Part shown: positions 1 to 10,267 of the stretch, piece by piece
Layout of the letters: each line of letters opens with the position of its first letter
How positions within the stretch are numbered: the stretch's first letter is position 1
Assembly (NCBI GenBank): GCA_004154925.1
Contig: QJNS01000018.1
Coordinates: 248,001-312,000 of the forward strand
Origin: Monosporascus cannonballus
Lineage: Eukaryota; Ascomycota; Sordariomycetes; Xylariales
Length of the DNA: 64,000 bases
Reading direction: 5' to 3'
Notes under the pieces: model-generated
What the model was told of the DNA's origin: nothing
Databases searched by the model: none
Seen by the model: the letters and a program-made list of their open reading frames with translations, nothing else
Made by a program: the position numbers and the translations under genes

Positions 1-3000
1 TTCCGGAAGTACCGTAAAAATCTAATTAGGAACCCGTACTTCCTTAATAACATAACAAATTTCTTAATTATTTTTATCTAATATTTCGTCCCAGGAAAAT
101 ATTTGTTTTTTCTAATTAATCCGCAAATTACTAAAATAAAACCAAAGCATTCCTAAAATGATATTATATTTGGAGATGTCAGCGATATCCAATAAGACGT
201 ATTCTTAATATCCTTAAATTTGCATTAGGAATTCTTCCGTTTCTCGAAAAACTTATTTATTTTCGTAAATAAATAAGCTGCCGTCCACCGTACGTAACTT
301 GTAAAACTTTAATTTATATTTCCAGGAAGTCTGATATTTTTCTGCCGTTACAGGGGAAATAAAATTACTTTCGGTTCCGGAATTAATCATGGCCTTAAGT
401 ATTTTGCCTTTATATCGAAAAAGGATCTTAATCTGGCTACGCGTTTCTTTCGTTGCCTTACATAAGGTCTTATCGATTGGGGCTTTTCGATACTTTACTT
501 TCGAAGGCCTCTATAATTTTTTGATTTCTGATGGTTTCCGACCTAAGCAAGCTTTCATTCGCGAGCGTATTTGTATTAGGGCTTCAAAGTCGGGCTTTCT
601 TCCTGGTTCGTCCTTAGGTTTTTCCGGGTCATGGGGTTAAAGAAGTAAATTTCCGAAGAAGGTGTTCTTATATCTAGGAACTTATGTTGGATGCAAAGTA
701 TCGGGGAGTAACACAGGTATCCTTGCGATATGGCTTTCTGACTCCGTTCTGACTCGGGGTGTAAATAATAAAACTTAAGATATTCTGGCCATCGGGGAAT
801 TTTAGTATATCGGCACTTATCGTTTGGTTCGGTAAAAGTCTCATTATTTTATCCGGGCCAAAAATTATTATCCTCTTTGGCTTTAAGATAAATAAAATAA
901 TCGTCCTGGTAACAAGCAGTAAAATGTAAAAGGTCGTAAGGGTTTACCGATGGTGTTTTCTTGTAAATGGTGCATTTTGGGGGCTCACAGAGCTTTGGGG
1001 ACAACTATTTATAATTACTGGTATCTGGTCGAAACTAACCGTCCTCTATATGCATTTCATATTTCTAGGAGTCAAGGTAACACTGGCATCCTAGCCTTAT
1101 GGTTATTCTGGAAACCGTTTATCCTGGATAATACTTATAGGCCCTAACCTTAAAGTCCTGGCAAATAAAATAATTCTCGTACTTTAAGTTATCGTTCTGG
1201 ATTTAAATAATTATAGCGATAATGAATTCTGGCTGGAAAAAAGTCGAACTAATTTCTTTCTTTTCTTTTTCTGCCTTATTGTCGGTTTCTTATTCTGCCG
1301 CTCTGGCTTTCTTCTGGGATTAAGGAATCCTTCCTTTCTTAAAGTCCTTCCTGGCGGGGGAGCGACATTCGCTCTTAAAATGCCCCTTTTTGCCATAATT
1401 AAAACACTTTACTTTGGATTTGTTTTTCCTAGGCTTTTTCGAAACGGAGCTCGCTTTCTTTTAAGGCTTGCCCTTATCCTTTCTAATTCGGTTATTAAAA
1501 CTTTTTTTATTACGTCGTCTGCCGGTTCCTTTTTTTTCGAAATACCGATTAAAGGTTCGTCGGTCGGCAATAATAACCTTATCTGTATATTCTGCAAAAA
1601 ATTTAATCTTAAGTTCCATATATAGCTTATCTTTAACCTAAGGTTTTAGGCTATCGTAATAAAAATAAAATAACGCGCTTTTTAATAAATTAAAAATAGC
1701 TGCTAAACGGTTAAACTCGGTAATATACTTAAATGCTAATTTAATTTATTTAAAAAAGTATAACTGCTTAACCGCATATTATTTTTTATCGGAATCCCTA
1801 AATAAAGTTCGCATTTTTTCTTCAAAATTTCCATAATCGCTGAAAATATAATTAATAAAATCCGAAAATTCCTTTGGGTATTTTTCGAAGTAATCCGTTA
1901 AAATAAGTTCGAACCACTGGCATATTCGTCCAATTAGGAGCTGAAAAATGGCCATCATTTTCTGGTAATCCTCCGTCAAAGAATTTTTATAAAACTTAAG
2001 GTGAAATCTAGCCTAAACCAAAAATTTATCAAGATCTTTTAATCCGTCATAAGGCTTAGGAGGAATTAGTTTATAACCCTTAATATTTGGCATTCCATAA
2101 TAACTAAGGGGAAAAACAATCCCTTTTCGTATCCGGTTTGCGCTAAATAATAACAGAATTAAGGTTCTTACTTACGTTCGTCTTAAATCTAATAAAAAGG
2201 ATCTGTAACCAGTCCTTTGGCTTCGCCCCTTAAAGGAGCTAAACTATGGAAATGCTAGCTTTTTTCCTTTTAATCGTATATTCTCCTTTTTCAGGTTCTG
2301 GACTTCTGCCTTTAAAACGCCTAATTTTTCTTTTGCAGGTGATCTTTAGCTTTTTGCCCTATATTTTTCTTCTTTTTCCTTAACTTTTTCCTGCTCCAGT
2401 TCTTAGACCTTAATAATATCCTAGGGAATCGGGAAAGGTTATTACCAAAGCTAAGAAAAAAAATCTCCTTAAAATCGCGTTATAAAAAGAGCCATATTGT
2501 TAATTAATTAAAAAACTTCCTTAATAAAAGGTAAATTGTTAAATTTTGTTAATAAAATTTTATTAATTAATAATGGGAATCGTATATATTATCTATTTTC
2601 TAAACGTTATCCTATGCTATCGTTTATATTAAGTTCAAAAAAACTTATGCCCTAATTAAGCGGTAAATCATTTATCGGCTATTAATTAAGGAGCTATCAA
2701 AATATAACGAACCTGTTATATATCCATTTAAAAATATAAGCAATATCCGAAAAGAGTTTTGATTTGCAGGTAATAATAAAGCGAAAAATAATTCAATATA
2801 TTCGTTAAGGAAATTTTAAGGTATTCCTTTCTTAATTAAAAAACGGTATAGTTACCTTTGGCTAAAAACTTAAATTAATAATTAAGGAACGAAAACTAAA
2901 TAGGTAGCTATTTATATAAAAAACCCGAAATCTTATATCTCCCTTTATTCTGCTGGTATGCTACTGATTTTTTTAATCTGTTAAATCACCTAAATCAAGG

Positions 3001-3108
3001 TGATTTATATAATCTAATAAATCAATTAGATTACTTTAGGTCACGTGACCTAGAGTATGGGGTCTTCACTCCTGCAGCTCTGGGGCCTCCAGAACGGGCC
3101 CGCTTAAG
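1..3108 (-). mobile_element. RIP-decayed Ty3/Gypsy-like element, copy A (runs off left edge)
   Basis: This AT-dominated block reads as a decayed retroelement on the minus strand. At 1365-1406 the minus strand encodes CFNYGKKGHFKSEC, a Gag zinc knuckle of CX2CX4HX4C spacing whose second cysteine is now Tyr (TGT to TAT). Further downstream in the element, at 373-384, lies NSGT inside an aspartyl-protease context (KAMI-NSGT-ESNFIS), where the family has DSGA; both changes are G to A. Gag before protease fits a Gag-Pol order, and the rest of pol must lie left of the window. The span from about 636 to 3108 is repeated at 3119-5690. The right end contains a perfect 12-bp palindrome with CACGTG near 3040. 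No intact gene remains. The Gypsy assignment rests on the Gag and protease motifs; the reverse transcriptase is not visible here. Confidence 0.8.
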
Positions 3109-3118
3109 GATCCGTAAC

Positions 3119-5690
3119 AATTAAAAAGGTATCTTTTCGAAAAAAGTATTCCTATATTTATAAATTTCGATTAAATATATAGTATTAAGGTATAATATAA
3201 GTATTTTTACGATATAGCCTTTTAATTCCGTTTTAAATTAAGATATAAATAATAAGATTTGGGGTATTTTGATTATTATAAAACTTTTATATATCGGTAT
3301 TTATTATATAGTTTAATAAGATTTTTTTTCGCTTTATTTAAACTAAAACTGTTTATTTTCATTAGCTTTAAAATAAACGAAATAATCGTTTAGACAATAA
3401 GCAATAAAATATAACAGATTATAAGAATTTATTAATAATTTTTTCGTATAAATGGTATATTTTAAAAATTTGCAAATTTTGGAGAATAACTGTTTATAAT
3501 TATTGATATCTAGCAGAAATTAGCCGTTTTTGTTTTCGTATATCTCGTATTTTTATACGTCGAAATAATAAAAATATTTTAACTTTATAGTTATTTTAAA
3601 AGCCGTGTATTTTAAATAGTACTTATAGGTTTTAACTTTAAAATCCTAGCAAATAAAATAATTTTCGTATTCTGGAATACCGCTTTAAGTTTGAATAATT
3701 ATTGTAATAATAAATTCTGGCTAGAAAAAAAATCGAATTAATTCCTCCTTCTTTTTTTTACCTTACTATCGGCTTTTGGTTTAATTATTTTAGCCTTCTT
3801 TTAAAGTTAAAATCTTCTTCCTTTTTTTGGAGTTTCTTTTAACAAAAAAACGATATTCGCTTTTAAAATACTCTTTTTTGCTATTGTTAAAATATTTTAT
3901 TTTGAACTTATTTTTCTTAGGTTTTTTCGAAACGGAATTCGTTTTTTAAGGTTTGCCTTTATTTTTTTTAGTTCAGTTATTAAAGTTCTTATTATTATTT
4001 TGTTTATTGGTTTTTTTCGAAATACCGATTAAAGGTACGCCGGTTAGCAATAATAACTTTATCGATATATTTTATAAAGAATTTTATTTTGAGTTCTATA
4101 TATAATTTATTTTTGACTTAAGGCTTTAAGCCGTTATAATAAGGGTAAAATAACATATTTTTTAGCATATTTAAAATAACTATCAGGCGGTTAAATTTAA
4201 TTATATATTCGAATATTAAAATAGGGTAAAACGGAGAATTGGTCTTGATCAGTACGGATGAACAAGTTATATTACGATATCGAAAAGGATTGTCGAAATA
4301 AAGAACTTAATCCGATTATATTAATAATATTGAATCTCGATAATTAAAGTAGCAGAAAAATATGCTAAGTAATAATGGTCGTAGATGATGCCTGGCAGTT
4401 AAATCTATGGCGAAAAAGAACTCCTTAATATATATGCGAGACCCGAGCTTTTTAATTAGCCGAACCTGATTATGGGCGTAACACCCCGCTCTATTTCAAT
4501 ATTAATTTAATCTGGTAACAAAAATAAAATTATTTAATTATATGTTATTTTTTATTTAGATTTCTAAATAAGGTTTGTATTTTTTTCGATATATTTATCT
4601 TTGCTAGAAATATAATTGGTTATATCCGATAATATTTCGAAATAATTCTATAAGTAATTCTTTATAAAAGATTCGAACTTTAAAAGAATTTTTCTTATAA
4701 ATATCTATAAAATAGCTATTAATTTTTAATAGTCTTTTGTTAAATATTTTTCATAAAATTTAAGATAAAATTTAGTTTAAATTAAAAATCCTATTATATT
4801 CGTAAATTCGTTATTAGACTTGAGAAATTTAATTTATAATTTTTAACATTTAGCATTCTGTAATAGCTAGGTAGTAATATAGTATTTTCGCAAGATTAAT
4901 TCGCGCCAAATAATAACAAAATCGAAGTTTTTTATTATTAAGCGTATTTGACATTTTCTTTCTTTAAAGCTTTAATCTCCGTTATTAAGATATACAATTT
5001 TTCGTCGAATGTTAGTTTTTTTTTTTTTGTTTTTTTGTCCGGTTTTATATTTTCTCTTTCTTTTTCTTTTTTAGCGTTAAATTCTTATATTTTAATAATT
5101 TCTTTAACAAGGGTAAATTGTAATTAAAAAAACTTTTTCGATATAAATTAAATCGTTTAATTTAATTATTACCCTTTTACTAGCTAATAATAGAAAACGG
5201 ATATATTATTTATTATTTATGTAATGTTTTATACTGTTATTTATATTAAGTTTAAAAAAGTTTATATTTTATTTAAGCGATAAATTATTTGCCCGCTATT
5301 AATTAAAAAGTTACTAAAATATAATTACTTTATTATATATCCACCTAGAAATATAAGTAATATCCGAAAAAGGGTTTTGATTTAAAAATCATAATAAGGC
5401 GAAAAATAATTTAATAATTTATTGGTTCAAAAAAATTAAAAACTTTTTTTATAATTAAAAATATTTATTTTTAATTATGAGCTTAAATTAACAATTAAAA
5501 AACGAAAAATTAATTAAGTAATTATTTATATAAAAACCCGATTATATATCTTAGTTTTTTAAAGTGAATGTATCGTGGATTTATGTGATTTATATAATTT
5601 AATCAATCTATCAGATTACTTAGATCACATCGACTAGGCCAAGAACTCCTATCCGGAGTTCAACTCTGGCAGGCCCACGCTAAGCCTTAA
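3119..5690 (-). mobile_element. RIP-decayed Gypsy-like element, copy B (truncated)
   Basis: This is a second copy in the same orientation as the copy to its left. It aligns from about 636/3119 to about 3108/5690, with an offset of about 2.48 kb at the left end and 2.58 kb at the right. It is more AT-rich than its neighbour. The zinc knuckle at 3853-3894 now reads YFNNSKKEYFKSEY, so all cysteines, the histidine and both glycines are lost, mostly by C:G to T:A changes. It stops where the other copy continues into protease, so it is a truncated element. It carries a ~0.28 kb insertion at 4212-4505 that the other copy lacks, which explains most of the offset difference. Confidence 0.8.
4212..4505. 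mobile_element. small insertion with 8-bp flanking repeat in copy B
   Basis: Copy A has one uninterrupted stretch here (around 1730). In copy B it is split by about 278 bp, and both sides carry AATATTAA (4212-4219 and 4498-4505), each aligning to the same place in copy A, as expected for a target-site duplication. The insert is visibly less AT-rich than its host. Its ends are weakly inverted (starting near TAGGG, ending near CTCTA). An 8-bp duplication and that kind of end suggest a short non-autonomous hAT-like element, but the ends do not abut the duplication exactly, so the class is uncertain. Confidence 0.45.
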
Positions 5691-6994
5691 GAGTTGGTCT
5701 TTTCGGGACAAGAACCCCTGTTCTTGTAACAGTGTGCTGCAGTTTGTATATCACTTCCTCGGCCGTTTTTATAGCCTGAAGGCCGGAGTGGTACGAGGCA
5801 AGGTTCCGACAACTGCTGAGGGAGAGCTGTCTTCTCTACTGATCATATAGGCATTCCGAGAAGTATAATTTCGGTAAAATAATAACGCAAGGCCCTGCTC
5901 ATGTCAGATACAGATTAGCAGACCGTAAGAGATGTTTAAATTCTGTCAAGACAGTTGGCGTAGACCAAGACCGATATCTTAATCTCACTGCTCCATTAGC
6001 GGGAATTGTGGTATCCAGTCCAAGCGGAAGGAGCCACACTCCAACAGTTTGAATGCAAGTAAGAATAGCCATGGTGTCCGTTAGTAAAACTTCGGGCTGG
6101 TAACAACCGCTTATAGATGCGACAGGGGGGCCATGGTGCTGCCCCGATGCAAACATCAGTTATATGCTTCAAAGCTCAAGTAACATATGGAGAGGAATGA
6201 ATGAAATTGCACATAAAGCTAAGGAAAGAAGAAAAACCCTGGGTAACCCGCTCACTGGCGTGAGACTCCCACCACCCACCCGAGGGCAACTCCAAAAGGA
6301 AAGAAACTAGCAACAACAAACAACTCTAAGCGTACAAAAAGAAGCAAGAAACGCAAACATAAACAAACAGCAAAACACAAAACCAGCCCAGTAGGCCAAT
6401 AAACCCCGAACCATTAACCATATAACCGAACCAGAGGGAGACATAGCCAGACCTTCCACATCCTCGCGCCAGATGACCGTTAAAGTTAGGAGACCAGAGA
6501 CCAGACCTGACCAGACCATACTAATGGGGAAAAAATGCGTTGACCAGAGCAGCTGCGGTATTCTTGGGCTTCAGATAGTGTAGACTCTTCGTTGCTTGCG
6601 GTGGAGGCTAGGCAGGCAACTTGATGCATTATCCGAGGCATGCTGCGGTGCTCTTGGCATATCAGGCTTGCGAGGGAGGCTAGCCAAGTGAAAGGGGTGT
6701 TCGACTGCGAGAAATGGGGGTCAGCAATCATGTCTGCAGATATTGATAGTAAGGGCAACTTAGCTTCGGGTTCTCCGTACGCGCAAAGTATGCCTTAGAA
6801 AAGAGCGTCAGCGATCCCGTAACAGTAGAAAAACTGGACAGAGAAAATGGCAAGGTGGACTTAGCTTTGTTCTCGTCATGCAGGATCGTTCAAGTGGCTA
6901 GCCTGGTCCGGTCCGGTCTGGTCTGGTATTGTCTGGAGCGTGAATCCTTCATGGCATATATCCAGACATCCAACGGGCCAACCGCTGATTGAGG
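5691..6994. other. intergenic, no gene recognised
   Basis: Base composition returns to normal immediately right of the repeat. Short open frames occur on the minus strand (5899-6156, 6307-6519, 6486-6758), but none has a recognisable domain, intron signals or typical gene length. Two low-complexity runs of the GGTCTGG type lie at about 6489-6521 and 6900-6936 in opposite orientation. The right part is probably the 3' flank of the palmitoyltransferase-like gene that ends at 6995. Confidence 0.5.
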
Positions 6995-8424
6995 TCATTG
7001 TTGGCTTCCTGAGAGCTCGAGTCGACGCCGTCTAGTGTGGGTAGGAGGAGAAGGAGCGGACCCTGCAGCATGGCCTGCAGAAGAGCCGCTCGACCGCTGT
7101 ATCCTGCGGACATCGCTTCTGTGGACAGTGATTTCGTTGTCACGAGAGACGGCGCTCGAGCGCTGTTGCTCATGGCGGTTGACCTGCTGTTGCTGACGAT
7201 GTGGTGGAGCCCGTCCATGGCTTGGAGGGGCGCCAGGAGCGTCAACAGCAACGCTGTTAAGCGGGGCCATGAGAAAGTCCGTCCGATATCTGGTAACCCA
7301 ATCGCCGTAGGGAAGATCTCGATCAGCGTAATGACCATACCGAGAAACACGTTCGGGTTGCCACCAGAAGAAAAGCCACTGCCACCAATGGCGTCCGAAG
7401 ACTTGGTGCATATTTTCCCAGATTCCGAGGTCCCATGGGTGTTTTCCGTTGGATTTCAGGATATGGAGCCGTGTCTGACCGTGGTGATCGTACTTGAAGA
7501 CAAGACGCCATTCTGGATCAACTCGATTCTATTACCGGGTTAGGAAATGCCAAATGGGGCAGCAGCGGTACAAAATAATTATTATCACCAAAAGTGATGA
7601 ATAGTGACCCAGGGGTTGGGGTTATCCGATTTTGTGGGTGTGGGAATAGACACTTACTTCGTGATATACGCAGTTCTTGCAAGCCAGAAGCCAGAACTTG
7701 TCCCAGGTGAAAAAGGCTACGCCGCCAACAACCACGAGGGCTGCGACAATCACCGAGATGGCAAAAGGGGCGAAGCGTAGCTGGTATCTGGCAAGGGCGT
7801 ATATCGCGATGGTAATCGAGAAGACGGCATCGAGTAGGAGGAAGACGAGTACGAACAGGTAGGCCTTGATCGTCCTGAGGTAGACTGCCGCTTTGATGAA
7901 GTCGCAATAGTGATCATACACCGGGAGACAACGGCCCAGTCTCGTGCAATGATAGACTCTATCGGAGATCCTCAAGTTGCAGCCACCCAAACGCTCGCAC
8001 CTCGGTGGGCTGCGGTCTTGGTCGTAAGGAATCCATAGGCCTTTTTCTGACTCACGCGTCATCCCAGTTGCTGGGCTCGACTTGCATTATATTCTTGGAA
8101 GACCGTGGTGGCCGCCACTTTCGATCGCAGAACCAGGTGATAACCAAGGTCTGGACCCAAGCGCCGACGCAATTAGCTTTGAGGAATGCCGAAATAACCA
8201 AGAGAGAGAGCCCGAGAACACGGTTCGGAGCGACGCTGAGATCCGGGGTAAACCACGAGGCCGGTCCGAGAAAGATGAGCTCAAGCCAACAGAAATAGTA
8301 CAGGTTGGAGAAGGCGGAGAAGACGAGGAACAAAAGGATCCAAATTGACTGAAGGAGAAGAAGCGCCGGACGCCGTGCTGCACGAACGCCTGACAGTTGT
8401 CCAAGATATCCCAGCAGTCCATTG
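6995..8424 (-). CDS. DHHC-family (DHYC variant) palmitoyltransferase-like membrane protein
   Basis: Members of this family transfer palmitate to protein cysteines at Golgi, ER or plasma membranes. Three exons assemble in frame: 8056-about 8424, 7658-8009 and 6995-7528. The introns are 8010-8055 (GTGAGT...CAG) and 7529-7657 (GTAAGT, CTAAC branch, TAG). Exon 1 gives two hydrophobic segments. Exon 2 gives a cysteine-rich stretch ending in PVYDHYC, followed by two more membrane segments. Exon 3 has the family-typical stretch PWDLGIWENMHQVFG, then WWQWLFFWWQPERVSRYGHY, and a Gln/Arg-rich tail. The cysteine-rich region is unusual: HCTRLGRC and CERLGGC have Leu where a zinc-binding Cys is expected, and the catalytic motif is DHYC, not DHHC. 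The start is uncertain: the ATG at 8424 is one frame off exon 1, so there may be a further 5' intron or a frameshift. The coding length of about 415 aa fits the family. Confidence 0.75.
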
Positions 8425-8887
8425 AGAGGGTGAGGATGAGGGTAATAGTGGGAATTAGGAACAAGCCGGTGACGAGAGTGAGTGCAAAATAAGCCTCAGG
8501 AGAGATGCGAATGGTGACGCGTGTGATGTAAACAGTATCGAAAGCGTGTGCAAACGAGAAAACGTTGGAATATCGTCAAGTTGCTAGCTGTGGGCAGAGA
8601 ACTCGAAGATTCAGAAGAGAAAAATAAACAAATCTCAGACTGCTCTGGAGTTGGGTAAATACGGCCGAATCTTGAGGGTCGGGGTGACTCGGGTTACCTG
8701 GGTATCAGGCCTACTTAAACTTTTCGTCGCTATGGAAATTTGAATAGGATAATGTCATCACTTTCTGACGTAGCGGTTCATCGTATAGCCATAACAAAGG
8801 CGTCATTAAATGGATTATGCCGCAGCTGGAGGGTGCTCGCCTGGGCCGCGCCTTCCCCCCTTTTTACCGTCTTTAGCTGGCAGTGGT

Positions 8888-9475
8888 TCAGATTGACAAC
8901 CCGCTAACATGAGGCCAAACACTAGGTACCTTAAGGCAGGCGGGTATCGAACACTTATCAGAGCTTCTATTCCCTACGTATGGCGCACTAGAAGGAGTTG
9001 GCGGAATACGGAGAGATGTTGTCCACCACTGGTCTAGGCATCCAGCACAGACATCCTTGACACACCACTGGATGTGGTATAAAAACCATTCATGTACGGC
9101 GATAAACTTAATATGACAGAAATCATTCGTTGTCATCTCTCGGATGTCAGGCGCCCCATCTGACGCCATGTTGCAGCAGTTGTCGACCACGCACTTGTGG
9201 TAGCAGCGCGGCAGCTCCTCAATCGGAACTATATCATCGTCATCCCAGAGCTTCGCTCGGGCGACTTTACTCTGGGGAGCCGTACTGTTCCACCCGAACA
9301 AGTACGATAGCAGGGCGTCTTGTTCAGTGGGTATGTTGTTGACATGCTGCGGGACGTGCATCAAGTCTGCTGTCTGGATAGGGGAAGCAGTCTTGGGCGC
9401 GGGATCTGGCGACGGCAATGCTGAGACTCCGCCAATAACGGCCAGTATCGCCGACATGCACGTAATGAGATGCAT
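8888..9475 (-). CDS. secreted cysteine-rich protein, CFEM-like
   Basis: This 195-aa protein begins with a clear signal peptide (Met, then a hydrophobic stretch to VSA-LP at about residue 20). A proline-rich linker, an acidic DDDD near residue 78 and a cysteine-rich module follow. In that module, spaced cysteines from LPRCYHKC through NCC and DFC to WCVKDVCAGC resemble the CFEM or related eight-cysteine domains of fungal extracellular proteins, with Trp/His residues around the helix. No GPI-anchor signal or membrane segment is seen at the C-terminus. The role is unknown; CFEM proteins are known in haem or iron capture and host interaction, but the match here is by cysteine pattern only. It lies between the palmitoyltransferase-like and fumarate reductase genes on the same strand, with its own intergenic spaces. 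A 3' intron cannot be excluded, since the last 60 residues look less protein-like. Confidence 0.65.
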   Translation of the reverse strand: MHLITCMSAILAVIGGVSALPSPDPAPKTASPIQTADLMHVPQHVNNIPTEQDALLSYLFGWNSTAPQSKVARAKLWDDDDIVPIEELPRCYHKCVVDNCCNMASDGAPDIREMTTNDFCHIKFIAVHEWFLYHIQWCVKDVCAGCLDQWWTTSLRIPPTPSSAPYVGNRSSDKCSIPACLKVPSVWPHVSGLSI

Positions 9476-10267
9476 GATGTGTAGCAGTAGAGAGGGCCGA
9501 AGTTGTAGATAAATGTGATATGCGTGCGACGTTATATATCTCTTCTAGGTGACAGAGACCAAAATTCCAGATTGATATGAGGGGTGATTTACGTTGGAGA
9601 ATCAAAAGATCCGTGAAACGGAGAGCTGGTTGCTTTTAAAGGGAAACATGGAGAGATATCTGTGAATTTTGATCGCAGACATAGGACTTGATGGGTGTGT
9701 AAGTTTCGGAGAGCACACCTTAATGTGTTGGTAATTCTGATAAACTTTGCATTACTGCCGCTAATACGTTCGTGACCCCTGAATAAGAATCTAGGCGCTT
9801 TGGTGCAGACGCTGAGCTACCCACAGAACTATAAACGGAGAGATACGTAGTACTACCTCGGCTACCTAACGTTCAATTCTTGCTAGTAGAATGTTCAGGT
9901 TAGACCTGCCACTTCAATAGGCGTCTTCCATGCATTGCCGTCTCTTCGCATGACGAGAATGGTTAAGTACAACGATGTCTCTGTGGCCGCTGTAATAGGG
10001 TCTATCAAATTGTGCATCGATACTAAACTTCAACCTCGACTCGCTTCTAACATTCTTGGAATAATAGGGGTCAAGTAATAAGGGCCCGCTCCGCGACCCA
10101 GGGCTTGTAGACCTTTCGCAGTTTCCGTTCTGGAGGTACTGTGTTGCTCGACAACTAAAAAGCAAAAATACAAACTAGACGTCCATGTGGTATGAGACTC
10201 AAGCTGTCGGGAAATAGAGTTCTTGAAAATTGATGACATAGATCATGTATGTTGAAGCAAACACCCC
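9476..10267. other. intergenic between secreted protein and fumarate reductase genes
   Basis: This stretch of about 790 bp has no convincing gene. The short minus-strand frames at 9914-10165 and 10030-10239 overlap each other and show no domain. It should contain the promoter of the secreted-protein gene (start at 9475) and the 3' end of the fumarate reductase gene (stop at 10268). Confidence 0.5.

Noticed and set aside
5650..5680. GTTCAAC stem-loop resembling a tRNA T-arm
   Set aside because: Only one arm is present; no acceptor or anticodon stem at the right distance.
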